NCBI RefSeq assembly: GCF_003999975.1
Contig: NZ_RJAC01000005.1
Location: forward strand, 310,001-374,000
Source of the DNA: Actinoplanes solisilvae
GTDB lineage: Bacteria > Actinomycetota > Actinomycetes > Mycobacteriales > Micromonosporaceae
Direction of reading: 5' to 3'
DNA length: 64,000 bases
The notes below the pieces were generated by a model. That model was not told the DNA's origin. It did no database searches and saw only the letters and a list, made by a program, of their open reading frames with translations. The position numbers and the translations under genes were made by a program. Of this stretch, positions 38,358 through 47,050 are shown one piece after another (within the stretch, counting starts at the first letter, position 1; each line of letters starts with the position of its first letter).

Positions 38358-38390
38358 GCGCCGACCGTTGAGATTTCGGATGGTCGGCGC
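38358..38390 (+). promoter_or_regulatory. Leader hairpin before the ABC-F gene
   Basis: A perfect 9-bp stem GCGCCGACC/GGTCGGCGC (38358-38366 with 38382-38390) with a 15-base loop lies 51 bases upstream of the ABC-F ATG. It comes after a TACTAT -10-like hexamer (38316-38321), so it would be in the 5' leader. ABC-F genes are often controlled by leader attenuation, but no leader peptide was found here. Confidence 0.4.
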
Positions 38391-38441
38391 CGACGTGTGC
38401 CCGGAGTCAGCCTTCCCTCCTGAGAGCGAGCCAGACAAGCC

Positions 38442-40046
38442 ATGATCACCGCAACCGGACTCGAACTGCGCGCCGGCGCCCGCATCCTGCTGTCCCCGGT
38501 CACCCTGCGGGTGCAACCGGGCGACCGGATCGGTCTCGTCGGGCGCAACGGCGCGGGCAAGACCACCACGCTCAAGGTTCTGGCCGGTGAGGGCCAGCCC
38601 TACACCGGCACCGTCGAGCGCACCAGTGAGGTCGGCTATCTGCCGCAGGACCCGCGTACCGGCGATCTGAACGTGACCGGCCGTGACCGGGTGCTCAGCG
38701 CTCGCGGCCTCGACGCCATCATCTCCGAGATGCAGAAGCTCGAGATCGAGCTCGAAGAGAGCGCCGACGACAAGCTGATCCGGCGCTACGGCCAGCTGGA
38801 AGACCAGTTCTCCGCCCTGGGCGGTTACGCCGCCGAGGCCGAGGCCGCCCGTATCTGCTCGAACCTGGGCCTGCCCGACCGCGCGCTGGCGCAGACCATC
38901 GGCACCCTCTCCGGCGGTCAGCGCCGCCGCATCGAGCTCGCCCGCATCCTGTTCGCCAACTCCGGGCAGAACGGCAAGGGCATCCTGCTCCTCGACGAGC
39001 CGACCAACCACCTCGACCAGGACTCGATCGCCTGGCTGCGCGGCTACATGGCACAGCACAAGGGCGGCCTCGTGGTGATCAGCCACGACGTCGAGCTGCT
39101 CGAGGCCGCGGTCAACAAGGTCTGGTATCTCGACGCCAACCGCTCGGTCGTCGACATCTACAACCTGGGCTGGAAGAAGTATCTCGAGTCGCGCGAGACC
39201 GACGAGCGGCGGCGCCGCCGCGAGCGGGCCAACGCCGAGAAGAAGGCCGGCGCGCTGATGGCCCAGGCCGACAAGATGCGGGCCAAGGCCACCAAGACGA
39301 TCGCCGCGCAGAACATGGCCCGCCGCGCCGAGAGGATGCTCGGCGACCTGGAAGAGGTGCGCACCTCCGACAAGGTGGCCAAGGTGCGGTTCCCGAACCC
39401 GGCGCCCTGCGGCAAGACCCCGCTCACGGCGAGCGGCCTTTCCAAATCGTACGGGTCTCTGGAGATCTTCACCGACGTGGACGTCGCGGTCGACCGGGGC
39501 TCGCGCGTGGCCATTCTGGGTCTGAACGGCGCCGGCAAGACCACCCTGCTGCGCATGCTCGGCGGCCTGCTCAAACCCGACACCGGTGAGGTGCGCGCGG
39601 GTCACGGCCTGCGGCTCGGTTATTACGCCCAGGAGCACGAGACCCTCGACGTCGACCGTACGATCCTCGAGCACATGCGCAGCGCGGCGGCCGACCAGAC
39701 CGACACCGACCTGCGCAAGATCCTGGGAGCGTTCCTCTTCTCGGGTGACGACGTCGACAAGCCGGCCGGGGTGCTCTCCGGTGGCGAGAAGACCCGCCTT
39801 GCCCTGGCCACGCTGGTCTGCTCGGGCGCCAACGTGCTGCTGCTGGACGAGCCGACGAACAACCTCGACCCGATCAGCCGCGAGCAGGTGCTGGACGCGA
39901 TCGCCAACTACCCGGGCGCGATTGTGCTGGTCACGCACGATGCCGGCGCGGTGCAGGCCCTCAAGCCCGACCGGGCCATTCTGCTGCCCGACGGCGACGA
40001 GGACGCGTGGAGCGACGACCTGCTGGAGCTCGTCGAACTGGCCTGA
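38442..40046 (+). CDS. ABC-F family ribosome-associated ATPase
   Basis: A 534-residue soluble protein with two ABC domains and no membrane segments. Walker A is GRNGAGKTT in domain 1 and GLNGAGKTT in domain 2, the signatures are LSGGQRRRIELARIL and LSGGEKTRLALATLV, and Walker B is LLLDEPTNHLD and LLLDEPTNNLDP. The charged P-site tRNA-interaction linker (ETDERRRRRERANAEKKAGALMAQADKMRAKATKTIAAQNMARRAERML) joins them. ABC-F proteins act on the ribosome as translation factors or antibiotic-resistance protectors. The lack of a flanking resistance or biosynthetic cluster favours a housekeeping role. Confidence 0.92.
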   Translation: MITATGLELRAGARILLSPVTLRVQPGDRIGLVGRNGAGKTTTLKVLAGEGQPYTGTVERTSEVGYLPQDPRTGDLNVTGRDRVLSARGLDAIISEMQKLEIELEESADDKLIRRYGQLEDQFSALGGYAAEAEAARICSNLGLPDRALAQTIGTLSGGQRRRIELARILFANSGQNGKGILLLDEPTNHLDQDSIAWLRGYMAQHKGGLVVISHDVELLEAAVNKVWYLDANRSVVDIYNLGWKKYLESRETDERRRRRERANAEKKAGALMAQADKMRAKATKTIAAQNMARRAERMLGDLEEVRTSDKVAKVRFPNPAPCGKTPLTASGLSKSYGSLEIFTDVDVAVDRGSRVAILGLNGAGKTTLLRMLGGLLKPDTGEVRAGHGLRLGYYAQEHETLDVDRTILEHMRSAAADQTDTDLRKILGAFLFSGDDVDKPAGVLSGGEKTRLALATLVCSGANVLLLDEPTNNLDPISREQVLDAIANYPGAIVLVTHDAGAVQALKPDRAILLPDGDEDAWSDDLLELVELA

Positions 40047-40473
40047 TCGGCGAATCATCGCCATCGTCTCTTGTCAACCAGTGCCCACACAGACAGTGCG
40101 ACGTTCGGGCGTTTGCGGTCAGGTCGGGCATTGATGCGGGCGCGCCGAAGTTGGCACGACCGGTTCGGCAGCGCTGGGTAGGCGTCGCATCGACGCTGAG
40201 TCATGTCCGGCCCGCCGCGGCCCTCGATCAGGAGTTTTCGCAGGTGATCGATGGTCTTGGGAGATAAGTGAACGTTGCCTTAGCGGTCTCGGGAAAGCCT
40301 GTCGCCCAAACGACTGTTAACTGTCTGACATTGATGGCCGTGGTCATCGTCAAGTTCCTGACAGTGACAAATGGGCACGTTGGCTACGCCTGGATACCTA
40401 GCGCATGATCGTTGGAGGCGGTCTAATAGGTGAGACCGTATGAACCGCACTGTCTGGGACGTGAGGATTCAAG
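40047..40473. other. 427-base gap before the small HTH gene
   Basis: No coding frame is supported. A 6-bp stem CGGTCT/AGACCG (40419-40424 with 40433-40438) with an 8-base loop lies about 35 bases before the HTH start, probably in its leader. GAGG at about 40461 is the ribosome-binding site. Confidence 0.4.
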
Positions 40474-40701
40474 ATGCCAGCCACGGGCACTGCCACCAGC
40501 ACTGAGAAGGGTCGCCGAATCGTCGGCAGCGAGCGCCAGTCATTGGCGAAGGACTTGGTGAAGCGCTACACCTCGGGTGAGAGCATTCGCGCGCTGGCCG
40601 CCTCGACCGGCCGGTCCTACGGATTCGTGCACCGGGTCCTCACCGAGTCCGGGGTCCAGCTCCGCCAGCGTGGCGGCGCTCGCCGCCGCAAGAAGGCGTG
40701 A
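40474..40701 (+). CDS. Small helix-turn-helix protein conserved in actinobacteria
   Basis: A 75-residue basic protein whose core SLAKDLVKRYTSGESIRALAASTGRSYGFVHRVLTESGVQLRQRGG is a resolvase/Hin-like HTH, ending in a RRRKK tail. Very similar small proteins are widespread in actinobacteria, where their targets are not established as far as I know. ATG 40474 has GTGAGG upstream. Its stop overlaps the GTG of the enoyl-CoA hydratase gene, so the two are co-translated. Confidence 0.83.
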   Translation: MPATGTATSTEKGRRIVGSERQSLAKDLVKRYTSGESIRALAASTGRSYGFVHRVLTESGVQLRQRGGARRRKKA

Positions 40702-41492
40702 CGACCGGCGACGCCGCACCCGGCCTCCCCGCCGACGAGTCGGGCGTTCGCTTCGACCTGGACGGGCCGGTGGCAACGGTGACGTTGTCCCGGCCCGAGG
40801 TGCTCAATGCGCAAACTCCCGCGATGTGGGCCGAGCTGTCGAACATTTCGCGGAAATTACCTGGCGACGTACGAGTCGTCATTGTCCGGGGCGAAGGACG
40901 CGCCTTTTCGGCCGGCCTGGATCTGTCCGCGGCTCGCGGTGAAGGCGATTCTTCACTCGCCCGGCTCGCGCAGTTGTCGCCCGAGGAGAGCGCGGATCGG
41001 ATTGCCGGCTTCCAGTCGGCGTTCACCTGGCTGCGTAACCCATCGATCGTGACGATCGCGGCCGTGCAGGGGCATGCCATCGGCGCCGGATTCCAGTTGG
41101 CGCTCAACTGCGACATGCGCGTGCTCGCCGACGACGCACGATTCTCGATGGCCGAAGTGACCCTCGGACTCGTACCCGACCTCGGCGGCACCAAAAGGCT
41201 GACCGAACTGGTCGGGGCGTCGCGCGCGCTGGAGATCTGCGTCACAGGCCGCCGGATCGCCGCCGGCGAGGCATCGCAGATGGGCCTGGCCACCGCCGTA
41301 GTGCCCGTCGCCGACCTGCAGGCCGCTGTGGCCGACCTGGCCGCCGCGGTGCTCGCCGCCGACCGGGGCGCCGTCGCCGAGATCAAGGCGCTGCTCGCCG
41401 GGGCCGGCCAACGCTCGTACGCCGAGCAGGACCGCGCCGAACGCGAGGCGCAGACCCGCCGCCTGCGCGAAATGCTAGGTGCGGGGGAGTAA
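40698..41492 (+). CDS. Enoyl-CoA hydratase/isomerase family protein
   Basis: A 264-residue crotonase-fold enzyme. It shows VATVTLSRPEVLNAQ, the first oxyanion-hole segment GEGRAFSAGLDLSA, the second HAIGAGFQLALNCDMRV, and VTLGLVPDLGGTKRLTELVG. The Glu usually found after GAG in classical hydratases is Phe-Gln here (GAGFQLAL), so hydration may rely on other residues or the enzyme may be an isomerase or hydrolase. The GTG start overlaps the HTH gene stop by four bases. Confidence 0.88.
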   Translation: MTTGDAAPGLPADESGVRFDLDGPVATVTLSRPEVLNAQTPAMWAELSNISRKLPGDVRVVIVRGEGRAFSAGLDLSAARGEGDSSLARLAQLSPEESADRIAGFQSAFTWLRNPSIVTIAAVQGHAIGAGFQLALNCDMRVLADDARFSMAEVTLGLVPDLGGTKRLTELVGASRALEICVTGRRIAAGEASQMGLATAVVPVADLQAAVADLAAAVLAADRGAVAEIKALLAGAGQRSYAEQDRAEREAQTRRLREMLGAGE

Positions 41493-41588
41493 GGACCGTT
41501 TCGGAATAGTCTCCTCACCACCCGGGTTGTCGTACCCTGCGGGCACACTCTCCCTTGCCCACATCACTGACGCCCGGGAGGTGACGAG

Positions 41589-43517
41589 ATGAGCATGTCC
41601 AGCTGGACCATGCTGCGCTCTATCCAGAACTCGGACCGGGTGGCCGAACACCGCCTCCGCCAGGGCACGACCCGGCGGATCCTGCGTTACGCCCGGCCCT
41701 ACCGCCGGGACATCCTGGTCTTCCTCATCACCGTGGTGCTCGCCGCCGTCATCGGCGTCGCGACACCCCTGCTCGCCGGCGACGTGGTCAACACGATCAC
41801 CAAGGGTGGCGACGGCGCGGCCGCGCTGATCTTCAAGCTGGCCCTGGCCATCGCCGCGCTCGCCGTCGTCGACGCGTTTCTCTCCCTCGCCCAGCGGTGG
41901 TACTCCGCCCGCATCGGCGAGGGCATCATCCTCGACCTGCGCACCCGGGTCTACGACCACGTGCAGCGCATGCCGTTGCAGTTCTTCACCCGCACGCAGA
42001 CCGGCGCCCTGGTCAGCCGGCTCAACAACGACGTCACCGGTGCCCAGCGCGCCTTCACGTCCACCCTCTCCGGCGTGGTCAGCAACGTCATCCAGCTCGT
42101 GCTCACCGCCGCCGTGATGTTCAGCCTGTCGTGGCAGATCACCACGCTTTCGCTGATCATGCTGCCGCTGTTCATCATCCCGGCCCGCCGGGTCGGCAAG
42201 CGCCTCGCCGACATCACGCGCGAGTCCTACAACCTCGACGCCAAGATGAACGCGACAATGACCGAGCGTTTCAACGTCTCCGGCGCGATGCTGGTCAAAC
42301 TCTTCGGCCGCCCCGGCGCCGAGGCCTCACGCTTCGGTGAGCGGGCCGCCCGCGTCCGCGACATCGGCATCCAGCAGGCCATGTTCTCGCGCACGTTCTT
42401 CGTCGCCATGCTGCTGGTCGCCTCGCTGGCCCAGGCCCTCACCTACGGGCTGGGCGGCTGGCTCGCGGTCACCGGCAGCGTCACCGCCGGCACCGTGGTC
42501 ACGCTCGCGCTGCTGCTCACCCGGCTCTACGGGCCGCTCACCGCGCTCAGCAACGTGCGCGTCGACGTCATGAGCGCCCTGGTCTCGTTCGACCGGGTCT
42601 TCGAGGTGCTCGACCTCAAACCGGGCATCGAGGAGAAGCCCGGCGCGGTCGACCTGCCCGCCGACGCGGGCCGCGTCGAGTTCCGCGACGTGCACTTCCG
42701 CTACCCCAGCGCGAGCGAGGTCTCGCTGGCCACACTCGAAGACGTCGCCAGCCTCGACCGTACGGAGAATTCGCCTGTCCTGCGCGGCGTCGACTTCACG
42801 GTCGAGCCGGGTCAGATGGTCGCGCTCGTGGGCCCGTCCGGCGCGGGCAAATCGACGACGTCGATGCTGGTCTCCCGCATCTACGACGTGACGGAAGGAT
42901 CGGTACGGGTCGGCGGGGTCGACGTACGCGACGCGAAACTCGACTCGCTGCGCGACACCATCGGTGTCGTCACGCAGGACGCCCACCTGTTCCACGAGAC
43001 CATCGCGGAAAACCTGCGATACGCGCGCCCCGAGGCGACCGACGACGAGATGTGGGAGGCGCTGCGCGGCGCCCAGGTGGCCGACCTGGTCGCCGGGCTG
43101 CCCGACGGGCTCGACACGGTCGTGGGCGAGCGCGGCTACCGCTTCTCGGGCGGCGAGAAACAGCGCCTGGCGATCGCCCGGCTGCTGCTCAAGCGCCCGT
43201 CGATCGTCGTGCTCGACGAGGCCACGGCCCACCTCGACAGCGAATCCGAGGCGGCCGTGCAGCGGGCGCTGGCCGTGGCGCTCGAGGGGCGTACGGCTCT
43301 GGTGATCGCCCACCGTCTCTCCACGGTTCGCGACGCCGACCAGATCCTGGTGCTCGACGCGGGCCGCATCGTCGAACGCGGCCGCCACGAAGAGCTGGTG
43401 GCGGCGGGCGGGCTCTACGCCGAGCTCTATCGCACCCAGTTCGCCGGCGCCTCCCCGACCCCCTACACCGAACAGGTCGAGATCGTCACCGTCCCGGCCG
43501 GCCAGATCGAGCCCTGA
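41589..43517 (+). CDS. ABC exporter, fused membrane and ATPase domains
   Basis: A 642-residue half-transporter of the multidrug/lipid exporter type. Six transmembrane helices (about residues 40-320, with the coupling segment QFFTRTQTGALVSRLNNDV) precede an ATPase with Walker A GPSGAGKST, Q-loop GVVTQDAHLFHETIAENLRYARP, signature FSGGEKQRLAIARLLL, Walker B SIVVLDEATAHLDSES and H-loop VIAHRLSTV. A 17-residue insert (SEVSLATLEDVASLDRTEN) lies just before the start of the ATPase core. GGGAGGTGA precedes ATG 41589. It probably works as a homodimer; the substrate is unknown. Confidence 0.93.
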   Translation: MSMSSWTMLRSIQNSDRVAEHRLRQGTTRRILRYARPYRRDILVFLITVVLAAVIGVATPLLAGDVVNTITKGGDGAAALIFKLALAIAALAVVDAFLSLAQRWYSARIGEGIILDLRTRVYDHVQRMPLQFFTRTQTGALVSRLNNDVTGAQRAFTSTLSGVVSNVIQLVLTAAVMFSLSWQITTLSLIMLPLFIIPARRVGKRLADITRESYNLDAKMNATMTERFNVSGAMLVKLFGRPGAEASRFGERAARVRDIGIQQAMFSRTFFVAMLLVASLAQALTYGLGGWLAVTGSVTAGTVVTLALLLTRLYGPLTALSNVRVDVMSALVSFDRVFEVLDLKPGIEEKPGAVDLPADAGRVEFRDVHFRYPSASEVSLATLEDVASLDRTENSPVLRGVDFTVEPGQMVALVGPSGAGKSTTSMLVSRIYDVTEGSVRVGGVDVRDAKLDSLRDTIGVVTQDAHLFHETIAENLRYARPEATDDEMWEALRGAQVADLVAGLPDGLDTVVGERGYRFSGGEKQRLAIARLLLKRPSIVVLDEATAHLDSESEAAVQRALAVALEGRTALVIAHRLSTVRDADQILVLDAGRIVERGRHEELVAAGGLYAELYRTQFAGASPTPYTEQVEIVTVPAGQIEP

Positions 43518-43526
43518 CCGGCCGGC

Positions 43527-43925
43527 TCAGCCCACCGGCACGAGCTCGGTCACGTCAGAGTGGAGCTTGGCCAGGCCCTTGTCAAAAGTGGCGATTCGAC
43601 CTCGCCTGCCGCGGGCGAGTTCAGCCAGGTAGGCATCTGTGACCTGACGATGGCCGATGACCCCGTCGAGCGACACCGCGTCGTAGGAGAGATCGTCGGT
43701 CCAGAACTCGTGACGTGGCAGGCCCATGAGAGTCGATATCAACGCCTTGGCCGTCTCGGCGGACTGCCCCTCCCGAAGGAGCAGCCGGACAAGGCTGCCC
43801 TGGGTGATGGGACACGTGGCGATCGGTTCGGAGCTGGAGGCGAACCAGGTCTCCGCAGCCGGGTGGTGGACATGATCGTCAACAACGAGAGCGATCAGGA
43901 CATTGGCGTCCAGCAGAACAGTCAT
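43527..43925 (-). CDS. vapC: VapC-type PIN-domain toxin
   Basis: A 132-residue PIN-domain ribonuclease, toxin of a type II system. Acidic metal ligands are Asp6 (LLDANVLI), Asp97 (QVTDAYLAELA) and Asp115 (ATFDKGL). The second canonical position is Gln42 (PITQGSLVRLL) instead of Glu, a variant I recall in a VapC subfamily. ATG 43925 overlaps the vapB stop (ATGA), the classic antitoxin-first arrangement. It ends nine bases from the convergent ABC exporter gene. Confidence 0.92.
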   Translation of the reverse strand: MTVLLDANVLIALVVDDHVHHPAAETWFASSSEPIATCPITQGSLVRLLLREGQSAETAKALISTLMGLPRHEFWTDDLSYDAVSLDGVIGHRQVTDAYLAELARGRRGRIATFDKGLAKLHSDVTELVPVG

Positions 43926-44149
43926 TGATCGTCGTCCAACGCCCGTACGTCGTCCGTGGTGATCGTGGTGCCGACATGAACCGTCGGCAAACCGGTCACC
44001 GCGCTGGTGGTGATCTCCCCGCGCGAACCCTGGCTGAGGCCACGGCGCATCAGCATGGCAACCGTTTCGCTAAGGCTGCGGGAGGTGTCCCGAGCAATCG
44101 AAGACGCCTGACGGTGCAGGTCGTCAGGAAGATCGATCGTCGTTCGCAT
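43922..44149 (-). CDS. vapB: VapB-type ribbon-helix-helix antitoxin
   Basis: A 75-residue antitoxin. The N-terminal ribbon-helix-helix (MRTTIDLPDDLHRQASSIARD, LSETVAMLMRRGL) binds DNA, and the C-terminal 35 residues (TTSAVTGLPTVHVGTTITTDDVRALDDD) are extended and acidic, fitting a toxin-masking tail. It overlaps vapC by four bases. A 12-bp perfect palindrome lies about 20 bases upstream and is the likely operator for autoregulation. Confidence 0.92.
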   Translation of the reverse strand: MRTTIDLPDDLHRQASSIARDTSRSLSETVAMLMRRGLSQGSRGEITTSAVTGLPTVHVGTTITTDDVRALDDDQ

Positions 44150-44168
44150 GACTCAAGGATACGCCGGT

Positions 44169-44180
44169 GCATCATGATGC
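44169..44180. promoter_or_regulatory. Palindromic operator candidate for vapBC
   Basis: GCATCATGATGC is a perfect 12-bp palindrome centred about 25 bases upstream of the vapB ATG, in the expected promoter position. Short palindromes of this kind are typical binding sites of ribbon-helix-helix antitoxins. Confidence 0.5.
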
Positions 44181-44201
44181 GGAGATGCAAAAGCGGCCGC
44201 C

Positions 44202-44759
44202 TCAGGTCGCGGCGCGGCCGCAGATGGCCAGCAGGCGGTCGAAGTCGTCGGCGTCGGCGGGTGTTGCCACCTCGGCACCGAAGACGCCCCGGGAGCGGCC
44301 CATCGGGGCCATCCGCTCGACGAAGGGGAGCACGGCTTTGACGGCGGAGTCGTCGGGCCGGTAGGGCTGGCCGGTCGCCCGGGCCAGGTCCCAGCCGTGC
44401 ACCATCAGGTCGACCAGCACCAGGTTGCCCACCAGGGCCTGGGGCAGGCCCATCCGCGGGGACTCGCCCTCGAGCACGGCCGGGTCGGACCAGGCGGTGA
44501 CCAGCCGCTCGGTCTCGTCGGCGAAGCGGTCGCGCCAGCCGTCGGCGACCACGTCGGGGGCGTTGCCGAACTCGGGCTGTTCCCTCGTCGCGAGCAACTG
44601 GAAGTTGACCACCACCTGGGAGAGGTGGTTGAGCAGGTCGCGCACCTGGAACTCGGTGCACGGCGTGGGGTCGCCGAGCTGTTCGTCGCGAATGCCCCGC
44701 ACCACGGGAACGGTCCGCTCAGCAGCCGCCGCCAACAACGTACTGATCTCGGTAGTCAT
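44202..44759 (-). CDS. TIGR03086-family DinB-fold metal-binding protein
   Basis: A 185-residue DinB-like helical protein. It carries GDPTPCTEFQVRDLLNHLSQVVVNF (first His ligand in LLNHL) and LVDLMVHGWDLARATGQP (second His in VHGWD), the hallmarks of the actinobacterial TIGR03086 family. These are suspected to be mycothiol-dependent transferases or hydrolases; no substrate is known. ATG 44759. It is related at fold level to the protein at 30490-31236 but lacks the C-terminal SCP2-like domain. Confidence 0.86.
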   Translation of the reverse strand: MTTEISTLLAAAAERTVPVVRGIRDEQLGDPTPCTEFQVRDLLNHLSQVVVNFQLLATREQPEFGNAPDVVADGWRDRFADETERLVTAWSDPAVLEGESPRMGLPQALVGNLVLVDLMVHGWDLARATGQPYRPDDSAVKAVLPFVERMAPMGRSRGVFGAEVATPADADDFDRLLAICGRAAT

Positions 44760-44851
44760 GGCCCGACCGTAGCGAAAATGCCCCCCGGCCGGCGTGGTCC
44801 TGTCCTGCGGCGGTCAGCTGTCAGTTCGGCACGATGTTTCGTCGATGGATC

Positions 44852-45394
44852 TCAGGGGATCGCGGCGCGCAGGTCGGCGAACGCGGCGGCCAGGTCGGGG
44901 AGCTGGAACCGCGCGTTGAGGCCGCTCGGGTTGGGGAGCACCCACACGGGCACGCCGCCGACCTCGTCCGGTTGCGGGCCCAGCGCGGCTTTGGGCCGGG
45001 CGAAGGCGGCCCGGTAGGCGGTGATGCCCAGGACGGCCAGGAAGCGGGGCTGCCACCTCGCGGCGAGCGCGGCCAGGGTCTCGCCGCCCGCGATCAGCTC
45101 GGCCGGGGTGAGCTCGTCGGCCCGGGTGGTCGCCCGGGCCACGACGTTGGTGATGCCCAGCCCCAGCGCGGGCAGTTCGAACTGCTCGGACGGGTGGAGC
45201 TGCCGCTCGGTGAAGCCGGACCGGTGCAGCGCCGGCCAGAAGCGGTTCCCTGGGCGGGCGAAGTGGTGGCCGGTCGCGGCCGAGTAGAGGCTCGGGTTGA
45301 TGCCGGAGAAGAGCACCCGCAGGCCGGGGCCGATCAGGTCGGGCAGGGTGCGGTCGGCGGCGGCAGCCACCTCGGCCGCGGTCGGAGCAAACAC
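44852..45394 (-). CDS. mug: G/U mismatch-specific uracil-DNA glycosylase (Mug family)
   Basis: A 180-residue monofunctional DNA glycosylase of the MUG/TDG family that removes uracil or thymine mispaired with guanine. The catalytic motif GINPSLYSAATGHHFARPGNRFWPAL is at residues about 30-56 and the minor-groove motif LPNPSGLNARF near residue 155. The catalytic Asn of the GINP motif is present. GTG 45394 is the apparent start. It lies in a same-strand run with the SDR gene, 21 bases apart. Confidence 0.9.
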   Translation of the reverse strand: MFAPTAAEVAAAADRTLPDLIGPGLRVLFSGINPSLYSAATGHHFARPGNRFWPALHRSGFTERQLHPSEQFELPALGLGITNVVARATTRADELTPAELIAGGETLAALAARWQPRFLAVLGITAYRAAFARPKAALGPQPDEVGGVPVWVLPNPSGLNARFQLPDLAAAFADLRAAIP

Positions 45395-45415
45395 CGTGCA
45401 AGCGTAGTCAGCGGC

Positions 45416-46177
45416 TCAGAGAGCGCGGGTGTTGCCGCCGTCGACGGCCAGCGTCACCCCGGTCACGTAGCTGGCCGCGGGGGACAGCAGGAACGCCGCC
45501 ACCCGCCCGAACTCGGCCGGCTCGCCGAGACGCCGCATCGGGATCTTCGCCGCTACCTCGGCCGCGGCGGCGGAGGCGTCACCGGTGGCCGCGAACAACT
45601 CGCGGTTGCGGTCGGTCATGATGCGGCCGGGGAGCAGGCTGAAGATGCGGACGCCACGTGGGGCGTACTCGTCGGCCATGTCTTTCGCGGCCATCGCCAG
45701 GCCGGGTCGCAGGCCGTTGGAGAGGCCCAGGCCGGTCAGGGGCGCCTTCACCGACGTGGACAGGATCATCGCGATCGAGCCGCTCTCGGGTAGCGCCGTC
45801 GCGAAGACGCGGGCGGCCCGCAGCGAACCCAGGAACACGGTCTCGAAGGCGCTGCGCCACTGCTCGTCCGTCATCGACGCGGCCGTGCCCAGCGCCGGGC
45901 CGCCGACCGAGACCAGCGCCCCGTCGAAGCGGCCGAACCGTTCGACCGCCGTGTCGACGAGCGTGCGCGGCGCCTCGGAGTCGGCGAGGTCGACCGCCAC
46001 CCCGGCGGCGCAGCGCGACCCGCCGAGAGCCTCGACCGCGTCGGCGACCGAGTCCTCCCCGCGCGACGAGATGATCACCCTGGCGCCGTCGGCGACCAGC
46101 GCCTCGGCCGTGGCGAACCCCAGTCCGCGCGAAGCTCCGGTGAGGACGTAGACGCGTTCGGCGAGACCTAGATCCAT
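45416..46177 (-). CDS. SDR-family protein with non-canonical active site
   Basis: A 253-residue short-chain dehydrogenase/reductase fold. The nucleotide loop TGASRGLGFATAEAL is intact, as are SVGGPA in place of NNAG, and the C-terminal VTGVTLAVDGGNTRAL. The catalytic YxxxK is replaced by SNGLR, so Tyr and Lys are both missing, while a Ser-rich strand (ILSTSVKAP) remains. Related FabG-like proteins with this change are known, and their chemistry is uncertain. ATG 46177. The XRE regulator gene lies 27 bases upstream on the same strand. Confidence 0.88.
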   Translation of the reverse strand: MDLGLAERVYVLTGASRGLGFATAEALVADGARVIISSRGEDSVADAVEALGGSRCAAGVAVDLADSEAPRTLVDTAVERFGRFDGALVSVGGPALGTAASMTDEQWRSAFETVFLGSLRAARVFATALPESGSIAMILSTSVKAPLTGLGLSNGLRPGLAMAAKDMADEYAPRGVRIFSLLPGRIMTDRNRELFAATGDASAAAAEVAAKIPMRRLGEPAEFGRVAAFLLSPAASYVTGVTLAVDGGNTRAL

Positions 46178-46204
46178 ACGTTAGATCCTGCCATCGTGGG
46201 CTGC

Positions 46205-46948
46205 TCAGCGTTGCAGGGCGGCGGCGGTCGCAGCGTCGGCCGGGAGAAACGACTCGATCGCCAGCTCCGAAAGGGTGACGTCCAGGGGCGTACCCAGGAC
46301 CGACGTGATGCTGAAGAAGGCCAGGTCGGCGAAGCGCAACGGTACGACCAGCCCATCGGGGCGGATTTCGGCGGTCCCGCCCGGATAGGCGGCGAGCTCG
46401 GCGCGCAGCTCGCGCAGAACCGGGTCGGCGGTCGCGGTGGCCTGCTGGTCGAGGCGGTGCAGCACGTGTGTGCGCCATTCGGGCAGGTTGCCGATGCGCG
46501 GGGCCATGCCGTCCGGGTGCAGCGACAGGCGCAGCACGTTGACCGGCGGCTCGAGCAGCGAGGGTGCGCATTTGTCGGTGAAGCGGGCGACGGCGTCGTT
46601 CGCGTCGACCATCGTCCAGTGCCGGTCGATGAGCACGGCCGGGTAGGGCGCGTGGCCGGCCAGCACGTCACGCAACGACGAGAGAACCGTTGCCAGGGGC
46701 GGCCCGTCCAAGGCCGATTCCCCGTACGCCGGAGCGAAGCCACCCGCGAGCAACAGCTCGTTGCGCGAGCGCAGCGGCACCCCGAGCTCGCCCGCGAGCC
46801 GCAGGATCATGTCGCGGGTCGGCTGCGACCGGCCGGTCTCGAGGAATGACAGGTGCCGCGCGGACACCCCGGCCCGCACCGACAGCTCGAGCTGGCTGAG
46901 CCGCCTCCCGTTACGCCACTCCCGCAGGAGTTGTCCGACCTTGCTCAC
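46205..46948 (-). CDS. XRE-family transcriptional regulator with MmyB-like ligand domain
   Basis: A 247-residue regulator. The N-terminal helix-turn-helix (VGQLLREWRNGRRLSQLELSVRAGVSARHLSFLETGRSQPTRDMILRLA) is followed by the MmyB-like PAS-type ligand-binding domain (YPAVLIDRHWTMVDANDAVARF, PPVNVLRLSLHPDGMAPRIGNLPEWRTHVLHRLDQQ). Members bind fatty-acid-like ligands in some structures and usually control a neighbouring oxidoreductase. The SDR gene directly downstream is the obvious candidate target. GTG 46948 is the apparent start. Confidence 0.9.
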   Translation of the reverse strand: MSKVGQLLREWRNGRRLSQLELSVRAGVSARHLSFLETGRSQPTRDMILRLAGELGVPLRSRNELLLAGGFAPAYGESALDGPPLATVLSSLRDVLAGHAPYPAVLIDRHWTMVDANDAVARFTDKCAPSLLEPPVNVLRLSLHPDGMAPRIGNLPEWRTHVLHRLDQQATATADPVLRELRAELAAYPGGTAEIRPDGLVVPLRFADLAFFSITSVLGTPLDVTLSELAIESFLPADAATAAALQR

Positions 46949-47050
46949 GCCGACAGCGTAGGCAGTTCAGCTCGAGCGCGGGCACGGACGGCTGAGGTCC
47001 GGTCGCTCCACAGTCATATGAGAAAACAGCTATCGGCGGCCCCCGACAAT

